Origin: Rotaria sordida
Taxonomy: Eukaryota; Rotifera; Eurotatoria; Philodinida; Philodinidae
Length of the DNA stretch: 64,000 nt
NCBI GenBank assembly: GCA_905250125.1
Contig: CAJNOL010000109.1
Span: 186,001-250,000, forward strand
Direction: 5' to 3'
A model generated the notes under the pieces. That model was not told the origin of the DNA. It did not search any database and was given only the letters and a program-made list of their open reading frames with translations. The position numbers and the translations under genes were made by a program. Shown here piece by piece: positions 11,101 through 23,648 of this stretch. Positions within the stretch are counted from its first letter, which is position 1, and each line of letters begins with the position of its first letter.

Positions 11101-11619
11101 AAAACTACAGAAGAATCTCAGATTTTTTAATTTAGTTATTCAGGAGTCATATAGGTATTTTAGTTAAAATTCTCGATCACTAAATAGTATCATGAGTGTA
11201 AAAATAATGCATCAAATATAATCGAAGATTATTAAATAAGAAATAATCAATTGTGTTATAATGCCATTTGCAATAAATGACAATCTGTTGATTGTAGTAT
11301 ATTTATATATATTTGTGCTGAGTGATTTATTATACTTAAATAACTTCATTTGAAGACATTTATAGTTGTTTACTAGTGTCATCTATAGAAAGAATTTTTT
11401 TGTCAGTCAAACATCTATATTCTCAAACATGTTAAAAATCCTTCAGTTGTTTATACTATGTCTAAAGTAACAATTGTTAACGGTTTTTTTTTATTTGAAT
11501 AAATCCATAGTTATCCATAGTCTACATATCTCACACCCTATTTACTCACCAACGGTCAACTTCTTTACTCACTCCTTTAGTTATTTGTCTTCGTTTAGTT
11601 AATAGATAGATTTCAAACT
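8181..11619. other. Long intergenic stretch, no gene seen
   Basis: AT-rich and without splice-consistent coding exons. A small imperfect hairpin lies near 8595-8690 (TTTTCTTCTTGAAATATTGA and its inverse, ~20-bp arms). Short open frames such as the one near 10682 have low-complexity F/K/I-rich translations and no support. Sequence next to 11620 is presumably the promoter of the downstream coiled-coil gene. Confidence 0.45.
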
Positions 11620-13610
11620 ATGGACAATTCTTTATCATCACCTCGTAAAAATGAAGTTGTTGAAACTATGTTTAAATCACTTAATTCATATACAAGTGAA
11701 TTACAACAAGGTATATTTATTTATCTTCTTTATTTTATTTCGAAAAAAAAATTTAATTTTATTAAAGAATTAGAAATACTCAATCGAAAAGTTACTGATC
11801 AAATTCGAATTGAACAAACTTATGATACATGTCACGAACAACGTATGATTCATTTAATACATTTCTTCTGTTTATTAAATTTTTTTTTTTTCTTATATAC
11901 AGTTCAAAATGATTTGATCAAATTACGTGCAGCTATTGAAACTAATGCTGGTATAATAATCTTTGTTTTTTTACTTTATTCTTTTCTTTCAGACAATTTT
12001 TCTTTTATCTATCAGTCAAACGATCAATATTTGATCGTAATTTAAGCGAACGAACAACCATGTCTCAATCGTATGATTAGAATTTGAATAGGACAAAAAA
12101 AAAAAACCTTGAACAATTGCATGCTAGGAGTGTTATTTTTTTTTTCTTTTCATTTATTAAAATATTAAACAATTCAGTTAAGAATTTATTTTCATTGAAT
12201 TCTAGGTTACATTCTCAAATTGTCGAAAAACGTCAAGAACAAAATATAATTATTGATAAAACAAATCTAGCTAAATATAATCATCATCGAAATATGTTAG
12301 AAGAAAAAAGTTTATTATTCTTTTGAAAAATTTAAATCGGATTTTTTTTTGTTTTTAGTGCTAAAATAACTGAACAATGTGGAAATTTAACAATAGCTTT
12401 TCGAACAAATTATCATGCATATGTAAGATTTATTTATTTCAAAAATTTTTTTTATAAAACGAACTATTTCATTTTTTTTGTTAGGCTCGAGCAGATCTTG
12501 AAGAAATTCGAAAAAAGACTGAAACTCGATTGAAGACAGTGTCTGATGAAGGTATTTATTTAGGATGTCAATAGTTTGGAATTTGAACAAAAATTTTTTC
12601 TTGTCACGGTTGGATAGAATTCATCGAGTTACTTATAAAAATCAAAAAAAACATCAAGTTTCTATATTTATCTGAATTTTTTAATGATTTTTGAAAAATA
12701 TTTTTAAGGAAGTCGATTTTTTTAGATAAGGTAATACAACGCTATCAAAACTTCATTTCTAAATGAAATAAATATCATATTTCGAATCCACACAAAAATC
12801 TCCATCGAATAGTATACTCAAAACTAATTTTCGGATCATGCTTTGATACTCTCAATGAAACTTCTCTAATCGAAATTGAATAGTCGCAGCGCATCATACA
12901 TATTTCTCAGAGAACTAGAGTCCATCGGATTGACAATTTTCAGATTCAATCCGACGGGCTCTATCCTTCATTGTTAGTTTCGAGTATACTATTCGATGTA
13001 AGTTTTTGTGTTAATTCTAAATATGAGACTATTTTTATAGTGCTTTACTATCTTACCGAAGAAATCGTCTTTCTTAACTTTTCAAAAACCATGCATAATT
13101 TTTTTCCTAATTATATGACGAGTAAAATCAAAGAAAAACTTCGAATAGATATTAAGGGTTTCTGATTGATTGACTTTTTGGAATTTTTAAACCTAATTAA
13201 ATGTTACTCAAATTTCGAATTTTTTTTTGTTTAGTGACTAATACTGAATTAACTGTTGTTAATTATAAAGATAAATTAATTGAATTAAATAAAAAACTTG
13301 ATCGAGAAATAATTCATTTTAATTGTTTAAAAGAATCAATTGAAATAATTGCGTATGAAAATAAATATTTCGAAAAAAAGAATTTTCTAAAAATTAATTT
13401 TTTATAATATATAGAAAAAAACTTCAAATAGATTATGAAGATATAATGAATTTTGATAATCTTGAAAAACAATTAATTGATATACAAACATTAATCAATG
13501 AATTAGAAGCTTGGCATATTCGAACAAGTAATTAGAAATAAAAAACTAACATATTTTATTATAAACAAAAATTATTTTTTTTATTTCTAGATTATCCATC
13601 GCAAGAATAA
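11620..13610 (+). CDS. Coiled-coil protein, family not recognised (10 exons)
   Basis: Ten exons join in phase: 11620-11710, 11768-11842, 11903-11950, 12016-12070, 12206-12295, 12359-12422, 12485-12551, 13235-13352, 13415-13527 and 13591-13610. They encode 246 residues from MDNSLSSPRKNEVVETMF to a terminal YPSQE. Nearly the whole protein is charged and helical with coiled-coil spacing (SELQQELEILNRKVTDQI, EEIRKKTETRLKTVSDE, DKLIELNKKLDREI). The fifth exon's donor is the least certain: GTTAGA at 12296 keeps the frame, whereas the more coding-like extension to about 12310 would not. Intron 7 (12552-13234) is long and holds a small foldback. It ends only ~140 bp before the calmodulin-like gene. 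No signal peptide or membrane segment is seen. Function unknown; a cytoskeletal or centrosomal role would be a guess. Confidence 0.75.
12804..12998. repeat. Small foldback inside an intron
   Basis: CATCGAATAGTATACTCAAA near 12804 and its inverse ending near 12998 form ~24-bp arms. Inside lies a second hairpin: AGAGTCCATCGGATTGA and TCAATCCGACGGGCTCT. The inner motif resembles single copies near 56013 and 57984 in SHPRH introns. Confidence 0.6.
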
Positions 13611-13748
13611 TAATCATGTTTTTTTTTTTCACTTTTGATTATAAATAAAAACTTAGATTTAGATAAATAATTAGGACATTTCTCATGTTTTTTTTTCTTT
13701 GTTTTTTTGTTTTTTGATTTGAACAAACAAAAAAAAAAACAAAGTAAC

Positions 13749-14325
13749 ATGGCTCATACTTCGGATGAAATGCGACAATATCGTGAAGCATTTTCATTAT
13801 TTGATAAAGATCATGATGATATAATAGCACCACAAGAACTTGGTATTTAAAAGAGAAAAACAAATCTCTCTATTTTATTTAAGTGAAATATTTTGTTAAT
13901 ATTCAAATTTAGGTATTGTTCTTCGTTCATGTGGTTTATCACCATCGGAAGCTGATTTACAAAAAATTCAACAACAAGTTGGTAGAAAAATTGATTTCGA
14001 TACATTTGTACGAGTAGCACAAACATTTAAAGCAAATAATCGTGAAACAGAAGATGATATACGTGAAGCATTTCGTGTTTTTGATAAAGATGGAACTGGT
14101 TATGTTAGTGTTGCTGAACTTAAACATGCAATGATATCATTAGGTGAAAGACTTTCAGAAGAAGAAGTTGATGAATTAATACGTGAAGCTGATATTGATG
14201 CTGATGGACGGTAAATTAGAGAAAATTTTTCTTTTTCAAAAATTTTCTATTGTTAAATTTTTTTTTTCTCTTCTAGTTGTAATTGTGAAGATCTTGTACG
14301 AATTTTAACAAATAAACAACGTTGA
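13749..14325 (+). CDS. Calmodulin-like EF-hand protein (3 exons)
   Basis: Exons 13749-13842, 13913-14210 and 14277-14325 give 146 residues, close to calmodulin's usual 148-149. There is the canonical start region ([15 protein letters not shown]), a central linker and four EF-hand positions. EF1 (19-30, [12 protein letters not shown]) has Asp instead of Gly at loop position 6. EF2 (about 52-63, [11 protein letters not shown]) has a shortened loop without the usual acidic ligands and probably does not bind calcium. EF3 (89-100, [12 protein letters not shown]) has Thr at position 5. EF4 (125-136, DIDADGRCNCED) has Asp rather than Glu at position 12 and two cysteines. It is therefore a divergent calmodulin or centrin/troponin-C-like sensor rather than calmodulin itself. 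It starts 139 bp after the coiled-coil gene and ends 287 bp before the dehydrogenase, all on the same strand. Confidence 0.92.
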
Positions 14326-14612
14326 AACGTGTTACTTTTATAAATATTAACGATGAACAGACATCGATACATTCCATTTAATCGCTTTGTTTTTTTTTTG
14401 TTTGTCATCTTTATAATTCATATGCATTCCTTTGGCTTTTTATGTTTAATTAACATTAACTATAATTTAATATGGTTCTTTTTAACTTATATATTTGTTG
14501 CTATTTAGTCACTTTGTGAATGATAAAGAAATAAATACATTCTTTTTTTCTCATTCCATCATATAATTCTTTATTTGATTTACAGATGATAATTATGTAT
14601 TAAGGAAAAAAA

Positions 14613-17379
14613 ATGTTATCGAAAAATTTCTTTAGGTGAGTTTAGTTGATTTTGTTTTTTATAGTTTCATATATAATTAAAGTTATTTTAATAGATTTAT
14701 TAATAATTCATGTAATAGAAAATATCAACAAATATTCTCTTGTCATGCTAGTACGGTATGTGAGAAGAATGAGAAATTAATAATGATTATTTCTTTTATC
14801 CTTGTAATGATAGACATCGAAAATAAATGGAAGTAATAATGAATTTAATACTGAACAAAAAGAAAAGATTATTCCAAAAGATGATCTTTTTTCATTTATT
14901 GTTCAATGTATGATGAAAGTTGGCACACGTCCATCACATGCTGAAGTATTAGCAGATAATTTAACTATGGCTGATTATCGTGGTAAATAATATAAGATAT
15001 TTATTAGTAAAATTAGATTTTGTAAGAATTGTTATTTTTTCTCTTGTATTATAAAACAAAACATAGTAAAATGTATTAATAATCAAATAAAGTTAAATTT
15101 GATCTCTTGTATTCAAAAGAAAAGATTCTCATAGAGACGTCTAATTATGCCGAACGATTGTTTTTCTAGTGATCAAATCATTGGAGACTTTTTTCTTTCG
15201 TCTCGGACATGTATTATTATCATTGAGTCACCAACACGTCTATTACGTTACTAGTTTAAAAAGAGTACGAATGAACCTGACTTTTATCTATCATATCAAC
15301 TAATTAAATAATTTCAATTATTTCCCAAGGTGTGAAGTATCTAAAATTTTCCATGTCACACGTTTGCTCGAACTACTGAGGTATTTATAAGAACTGATGA
15401 TTTACCAGTAATAGTGCTTAGAACTTTCGGTTTCAGTTCTAAACGATTGTAAAGAGTGTTTTCTATCTGAATTTGAATTAATTATTAGAAAGAATTGAAA
15501 TTAACTGAGAAGAAAATAGTTTCAAAAATATTTTATTAATAAAAATTGTTGCAGTGCCATCTATAATAAAAATTTGTCTCATAACCAGGGTCGATTTGGG
15601 CTCTTTAGCTAGTACAAATGCATCAATATAATCAGAGTATATGGAAAACGACTTAATGCTGGCAGCTTTAGCATTAAAAAAAATATTCATCCGTTTATAC
15701 AATACTTTCAAAAAAAAATACTGGGGATAGGTTTTCGATAGTTATTGCATGGGTTTATTCATTCTACAATATTTTATTTTATTTTATGGGTTTGAATAAT
15801 ATTTTTGAAGAAAAAACTTCTTCATAATGATTGAAATAACAGAAAAAAAAAACATGAAAATCAATAACTTTGTATTCACGTCTTTATCTTCATCTCTGTC
15901 AATATATATATATACAGAAATTTCAATATTTCTGGCTTTTACTAATTTATTGATGATCATATATCTGAGAAATCGAATGTTATTGTCTGTGATTTGAAAA
16001 CAATTCTATGAATTAATTTGTATTAATTAGGTCATTATAGTCATGGGCTTAATCGACTTGATATGTATGTTAATGATGTCAAAACTGGAACAACAGCAAA
16101 AGATGGTTTGACTATTCTTTTTTACTAAAGATATATTTTTCATTAACTATCAATTGTTCAATAGGAAATCCAATGATTCTTAAAGAATTACCTGGAACAG
16201 CATTAGTCGATGGACAAAATTTAATAGGACCCTATGTTGGTAAATATTGCATGAATATAGCAATGGAAAAAGCAAAAAAAGTTGGTATTGGATTAGTTTC
16301 TGTTCGTCGTTCAAATCATTTTGGTATCGCTGGTTATTATTCATTAAAAGCTGTTGATAAAGGTCTTATTGGTTGGGCAGTATGTATTTCATTTGTTTGT
16401 TAATATATGTAAAATTATCTTTTAAGTTTACTAATACAAGTCCACTTGTTGTACCGACACGTTCAAAAGCACAATCATTAGGTGAGATTCTTTTTTTTGT
16501 TTTCTTTCTTAATGAAAAAAAATTTCATAATTATATATTTGTTTTTCTTTTTATAGGAACAAATCCAATGTGATAATGAGTTTAATATTAATGATTAATT
16601 GTTATAATTTAATTTTTATTTTATAGAGCATTTGGTGCACCTGCTGAAAATAATGATAGTTTTGTACTTGATATGGCTACATCAACTGTCGCATTAGGCA
16701 AAGTTGAAATAAGTCAAAGACGAGGTGAGGAGATTCCAAACACATGGGGTGTTAATGCACAGGGTTTGTGTTAAATAATTTTACTTGCTAAAACTTTTTT
16801 TTCTTCTTTTTTTTTAAAGGTATTCCAGTTACAAAACCACAAGAAGTACAAGGTCTATTAGCTTTAGGTGGTCCTGAAGAATCATCTGGTTATAAAGGTT
16901 ATGGTTTAGCAATGATGGTTGAAATTTTATGTGGAATTTTATCAGGTAGATAATGTACTTGTATTAGTTATTGATATTATATAATTTGTTTTGTATTTAT
17001 TGATAGGTAGTCATTTCGGACCATGGGTTCGTTCATGGAAAGTAAATACAACTGAAGCTAATTTGGGACAATGTTTTATTGCTATTGATCCAAATGCATT
17101 TGAAGATGAATTTGGAAGTCGTTTACAGAAATTAATTAATTATTGTCGAGCATTACCACCTTCAGGTTAATTATTAGCAATTTCTATTTTCTAAATTATT
17201 TATTTTTCAATTTGATTTATTCAGAATCTGGTAAACCAGTTCTTATTGCTGGTGATCCTGAACGAGTTCATATGGCAAAATGTGAGAAACTTGGTGGTAT
17301 TCCGTATCCTCAATCACAAATTGATTACATAAATGAATTAGCACGTACATTAAAAGTCGATGTACCTAAAATTCAATAA
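14613..17379 (+). CDS. Malate/L-lactate dehydrogenase, Ldh_2 (YlbC/YjmC-like) family
   Basis: Eleven exons (14613-14635, 14695-14755, 14814-14982, 16031-16105, 16165-16379, 16427-16481, 16557-16569, 16627-16763, 16820-16945, 17007-17165, 17225-17379) encode 395 residues. The family is NAD(P)-dependent and oxidises malate, L-lactate or related 2-hydroxyacids, with a fold unlike classical LDH. Signature segments are LADNLTMADYRGHYSHGLNR, VGLVS-type VRRSNHFGIAGYY with the probable catalytic His161, NPIAFGAP, LDMATSTVALGKVE, GYKGYGLAMMVEILCGILSG and FIAIDPNAF. The first ~28 residues contain Arg, Lys and Ser and no acidic residue (MLSKNFFRFINNSCNRKYQQ), which suggests a mitochondrial leader. Exon 7 is only 13 nt. 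Intron 3 is ~1 kb while the others are 46-75 nt. The family is best known from prokaryotes and occurs patchily in eukaryotes, so an old transfer is possible but not shown here. Confidence 0.92.
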
Positions 17380-17668
17380 ATTATTCGTTATTTGTTTTTT
17401 TGTTTTTTTATACAACTGATTTTCTATTTTGCAATCAAAGCTTACATATAGTAGCATTGGATCAAGTAAATTCATATGCAAAATGTCATAGTGTTTGTTT
17501 TGTTTTTTTTTTGTAATATCTTCTATATGATTGTTTCTTTTTATACAAGAAAAAATTTACTTAATAAAACACGTAATTTTTCTTAATCATAAGATTATAA
17601 TATTTACTCTTATATATAGATCAATAAAAATTTTTTAAAAATTATAAAAAAAAAATTTAGAATAGATT

Positions 17669-20600
17669 ATGTCATCTCGTCGTTTATCTCGTAGTCAAAA
17701 TATAATTCCAATACATTATGATGTTCATTTAACAACTGATCTTGATTCTGGTCAATTTTGTGGTTCAGTTAAAATAGATTTAATTATAAAACAACATGAT
17801 CAAACATGTATAAAACTTGATGCATCTCATTTAATAATTGATCTATCATCAATTTCATTAATATTAATATCATCATTAACTAAACTTGAATGTACAGTTG
17901 AAACAAATGATTTAAATGAAATTCTTGAAATACGTCTTTTAAATGAAAAAACATTTTCTTTCGATATACCATATCGTTTAATTATAAATTCATTTTCTGG
18001 TCATATAACAACACAAAATCAAATTGGTTTTTATCGTTCAACTGTTGAGATATTATCATATAATGATAATAATTCAAATGAAACATGTGTTATAAAAAAA
18101 CATTATGGTATAACACAAATGTCACCAACACATTGTCGTCGTGTATTTCCATGTTTTGATGAACCATCATTACGTGCTACATTTGATTTAACACTTGATA
18201 TACCACGACATTTGCAAGCTCTATCAAATATGCCACAACTTTATTCACAAGATAATTTATTAAATAGTGGAACAAAACGTATACATTTTCAACGAACACC
18301 ATCAATGCCAACATTTCTTTTATGTTTTGTTATTGGTGAATTTGATATGATTAAAGCTGAACCTGTTGAACGATTGAATAAAGATAATGGGTAAATTTTA
18401 AAAAAATTAATATTTATTTATAAACTATTTGTTTCTAGATTATCTCCAATTGAACTTACAGCATATACATTACCTGGTAGAAAACATGAAGCAACATTTG
18501 CATTAAATTGTGCTCATAAAGCTTTACATTATTATGCTGATTTATTTCAAATTGATTATCCTATGTCAAAACTTGATCTTGTTGCTGTACCTGATCTTTT
18601 TTATCCAGCTATGGAAGATTGGGCACTTATTCTTTTTAAGGTTAGATTATTAGATAATTCAAAATTGAAATAGTTCAAAATAAGAATTTTTATTTTGTTT
18701 TGAACATAATTTAGAAAGTCATGTAGAAGTTGATGATTATATTTTTTGTATATGTTATATGTTAAGGATTCGTTTTTTTTTATATGTAAAATGTAAAACG
18801 AAACTATGAAAAAAATATTGAACCACTGTTTATCGAACGAAGGAAGTCTCCTATCTGATAAACTGCTTTTGAATTGAGACTACGTACATTATGTAGAACT
18901 AAATGAACTATGAATACCCTAAAAATAAAAGTTCGTATCCTTAGCTTATTGCTGCGGAAATAATGCACTTTTACTATATTTTTTTAATATAAATGTCATG
19001 GTCCAGAAAAACTGATTTTCGAATTTTGGCTTGAAACTTTGCATAGAGACAATCCTTAACGAGAATAGTTTTTTTTTTACAAATGTTGCAGAACTTTTGT
19101 TTTTCCTATCTTAAGATACAATCATAGTAAAAGTGTGTCTTGTACATCACTAATATACTAACGACAGATTCGATGTTCTTATTTCAGAATAGAAGCAAAT
19201 AAAAAGACTTGAAACTTTCACAATAAACTACTCTTATTACGATCTATCTCTGTACAAATAATCAATTAGAAGACTTTCTTTGTCAGTATCGGCTTATGTC
19301 TCTATATGGAAAAATCTGTTTTTAAGTAATAGATTTTAATAATAAGAGAAAAATTTGATAGACTGATTATTACCTAATGTAGCCAAAAGAATCTTTTTAT
19401 TAATGTAAAAGATTCTTGTTTCCATTCTAAACTGAAATAACAAAATCTTATTCTTAAATTTTTGTTTATATTTATCTATCTTTTTCTTTTTAGGAAGAAG
19501 AAATGTTAATAAATGAAGATCATGCTGTTAGTATACAATATCGAAATGTATGTCAATCAGTAACACATGAAATAGCTCATCAATGGTTTGGTAATTTAGT
19601 AAGCATTCATTGGTGGAATGATGTATATGTTGTTGAAGGTTTGTTATTAATTTTTATTTTTTAATTAATTTAATTTTTTTGTAAATTAGGTTTTGCCAAA
19701 TGGTTTGAATATTTGGCAACAGATTATATTGTTCCTGAATATAATGTATTTTCAGAATTTTTTTCTACACAATTTGTACGATATTTTGATTATTGTATTA
19801 ATATTCTTCATAATGAAGCAGATGATATTGATGAAAAAGATTTTTCATTTGAAGGTTTTATTTATTCAAAAGGTTCATGTTTAATGCGTATGTTACATTT
19901 ATTTGTTGGACAAACTGATTTTCTTGATTCAATTCGACTTTATTTACAACGATATTCATATCGTACAGCAACTGCAATTGATTTTTGGGCATGTGTTGAA
20001 GAAATAACAAAATTACCAATAAGTAAGAAGATTATTCTTTTTTTTTTGTTTACAGATTCGATTCTTTTTCTTTATTTAATATAGAAAAATTAGTTCATAG
20101 TTGGTGTACAAAAAAAAGTTATCCTGTTGTACAAGTCAAAATGATTGGATATGATGAAACAACAGGTAAAAAAAAAAAAAAAAAAAAAAGAAGCCCTCGA
20201 CTTCTTTTTTTGTTGTATTTAAGAATACCGCCCGATAAGATCATAAATATGTCATCCTCTTAGATTTTACTTTCAATAGGTTAAAAAGATAGAGAATGAA
20301 ATTCTGTACACTTTTAAATAATAACTATATGTTATCTCTCATTTTTTTTTTTTGTATTATAAACCTAATATGAAAACAAATACTGTAGATCAACATAGTT
20401 TTTCATGTTCTATCTTTCTATTCTATTAAATGTAAGATCTAAAAAGAATAATAGATTTACGATTTTATCTGGTGATGTTCTTTATAGGAACTTATGATTT
20501 GGAATTAAAACAAATGAGTTTTTGTCGTGGTCATGATCAAGAAAAAAAACCAATTGATAAAAAAATTTCTTGTCATTGTATTAAAACAAGTGATCTTATA

Positions 20601-23600
20601 TGTGATACAAAACATAATATAGATCTATATCAATCAATTGATAATAATGATAATGATGAAAATTGGATTATACCAATAACAATATTAAATAATCAATCAA
20701 ATTATTGTTTAACAAAATATTTAATGACAAAAAATCAAGAAATTATACATATTAATATAAATTCATCTTTATCAATAGAAGAACAAAATAATGATAATGA
20801 ACCATTAATAAAAAAACGTCGATGTTTATTATTAACATCAAATTATTTTAAATTAAATATATGTTCAGGTGGTCCATATCGAGTATTTTATTCATCAGAT
20901 ATGTTAGAAAAATTAATACAAGCTATTATAAAACAAGAATTAAATATATTTGATAGATTTAATTTAGAAAATGATATGTATGCATTATCAATGGGTGGTT
21001 TTACATCTTTAGTTGATTATTTACATTTACTTTTAAATGCTTATATGAATGAATTAGATGATGAACTTGTTTGGAAAGATATTGAAAGTAATATTATTCG
21101 AATTGGAACATTATTAGAATATGATAAACAATTATATGATTTTTATCGAAAATTTGTTATTTTTTTTCATCAAAATTTATATCAAAGAATTGGTTTAATA
21201 TCAAATAATAATGAAGATGAATCAGTTGCACGAAGTCGTTTAAGATGTTTTTTATTGGTTATTTTAGGTAATATTTATAAACGTTGATTTTTCATGCATA
21301 AAATCAAATGTAATTTTTTTACTGAAGTCAGTTTCAGACTTTCTATTATGTTGAAGAATATAAAGTTTTAACAGGACGTCTTCTATTGTGGTCAATCGAT
21401 TTTTATAATTTCTAATTAAAATGTTTTCTTTTTTCCAGAAAAACAAAGCAATTTTGCAGATTTAACACATGATTTTTAGGTTTTAGAAGTTCAGAAATAC
21501 ATTGACCATAATCTTTTAAGATTTTCAGCTCGAAATCCTGAAAACTACAGCAGCTGCCGAGATTCATTAAGATTTTTCTATCAGTCCAATTGTATACGTT
21601 ATCATCAAACTAAAGAAATTAAGAGGATGAAGACTGACTCTTTAATACTATAATTCTCTTTTGATACAGTTAAAATATATTATATGTTATCAATAGATAA
21701 GTCTGATGGTTTAAATAAATTCCGGTAGTCCCTCGAAAACTATCCATACTTTAATGTAAATATCCTAACTACAATTTCAATATTTTTGAAAAATCAATTA
21801 ATTAAGGTAGGAGAGGGGGGGGAGTCTTCTGTTATGTCCAATCAAATCTTCTATTGCGGAGAGGATTTTAGGATCTATTAGAATATACTAGAATCTATCA
21901 AAGTACAGTAGAGACTACTGAATTCTACGAGAATCTTAGAACATCAGAGTATTTTTTTTGGTTTCTTGTCTGAAATTCTAAAAGTCGATTTTTCTTGTTG
22001 TTTCTTTTAGTATTTTCTTTGAATTCATACAAATTTTATCATATTCTGCAATTTTTTAGGCTCAATTATATTCCATAGGATCTTTTTTTTTGAGAAACAC
22101 GATCTAAAAAACCAACATTGAAGTATAGATGTAGAAATTTGAAACTTTCCTCCACAGACTGTGACAAACGCTGATGATATACGATCATATACTATATATG
22201 AATAAAGTCTCATTATAATATATAAACTACTGTCTTATTGCATTTCTAGAAGATTAAATAAAATGATAATGAAGAAATATGTCTCAAAATAGATAGAATA
22301 AAATAAAACAATCTCCCTATGATTAGTAACAGCAGCTACATCGTGTTTCACATTTTAATCCTGTAAGCACTGCACTAACATTTCTTTTTTTTTTTTCTCT
22401 TTACAACGACTAATCTATAAATAAAAAGATATCAGAATATTGTCATGCCTAACTTGGTGAAATATAATTGCCAGCTTCTAGACAAAACATCAGTCTTCTC
22501 GTTTTTTTTTGCTCATATTACAAAAAAAAAAAATGACAGTTAGTATACTTCCGCAAAGTCTCGGATGACAATTTCAAGATGTTTATCATTTCTACTTATT
22601 TCCCTCATTAAAATCTTACTGTAAATTTTCTCGTTTATAATAATAATAAATACATTATGTTTATATATTATTCTTTCAAGGTACAATTGGTTATGATCCA
22701 ACAATAATATCAAATGCTCGTGAACAATTACTTATATATTTAAATGATCCATCAGTAACTGTTCTTTGGCCAATATGTGCAATAGTAGCTCATCATGCAT
22801 CTGAAAGTGATTTAAATAATTTATTTAAATTATGGGAACAATGTCCACGTCGTGATGATCGTCTTCGTTGTGCATATGGTTTATCATATGTACAAGAATC
22901 ATCTCAAATTGAACGTGTTTTAAATTTATTTACAATAAATAATTCAACAAATAATAATTCAATACGTTTACATGAACGTATTGAATGTTATAAAGGTTTT
23001 TGTTTAAGTAAACAAGGTCGATATTATTATCAACGATATATTGAAGATAATTGGTTATTATTAAGAACAAATTATAATGATGAATATCTTGAAGCACTTA
23101 TACGTGAAACATTTGGTTATTTTTCAACAAAAGATGAAGCATTACGTATTGAAGAATTTTTTCTTTCATATGAAACATTTGAACAAAAATATAAAATAAA
23201 TTTTAAAGAAACACCATCAACACCATGTACACGTATAGCTGTACATTTATGTTTAGATGATAATGAATTATTAACAATTAATAAAAATAATTTATCATCA
23301 CCGCCTATATATAATCATCATCATCATCATCATTCAATTATTCCAAATAAAGTTAAAGAAGTTGCTTCTATTATAGCACATACAACACGTACACGTGCTG
23401 CTTTACTTGAACGTGATCATGATGATTTACTTGCATTTTTTCAATCAGATTCTTTTTCAATATCATCACCTACTTCAAATGCATCAAGTCAGATTCTTTC
23501 AATTAATACAACAAATATAATATCATCTTCTTCATCAATAACAACCACAACAAGTGGAAATAAACGAAAACGACGAGTTTCTTCATTAAATACTAGTAGT

Positions 23601-23648
23601 TCATCTCCACCTGTACGGAATTTATTAGCATCGGATACAAGTGCTTAA
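17669..23648 (+). CDS. M1 zinc aminopeptidase, puromycin-sensitive type, with altered GAMEN motif
   Basis: Seven exons (17669-18390, 18439-18640, 19494-19638, 19690-20022, 20085-20165, 20488-21267, 22681-23648) encode 1076 residues. The M1 N-terminal beta domain opens the protein ([34 protein letters not shown]). Zinc ligands are intact: HEIAH at 333-337 and Glu356 in VVEGFAKW (H-x18-E). The transition-state tyrosine is Tyr415 in YSKG. The substrate-anchoring GAMEN motif reads PAMED at 297-301, which keeps the Glu but changes Gly and Asn. The C-terminal helical domain (ERAP1_C type) spans about 690-950. It is interrupted by an N/D-rich insert near 540-600 and followed by a Ser/Thr-rich tail with KRKRR, a possible nuclear signal. 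A run of six His lies near residue 960. There is no signal peptide or membrane anchor, so it is probably cytosolic. TAF2, a dead relative, is excluded by the intact HEIAH. Intron 2 holds a foldback element; intron 6 is 1.4 kb. Confidence 0.92.
18827..19320. mobile_element. Foldback element inside aminopeptidase intron 2 (family copy A)
   Basis: This intron block is alignable with the two arms of the foldback at 36550-37170. Shared segments include GAACTATGAATACCCT, TTCGTATCCTTAGCTTATTG, ACTGATTTTCGAATTTTGGC and TTGAAACTTTGCATAGAGAC. The last ~150 bp (TTCTTATTTCAGAATAGAAG onward) is an inverted partial second arm. No coding capacity. Confidence 0.75.

Noticed and set aside
17669-23648. TAF2 as identity for the M1-like gene
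   Set aside because: TAF2 lacks the HExxH zinc site; here HEIAH, the distal Glu and the catalytic Tyr are all present.
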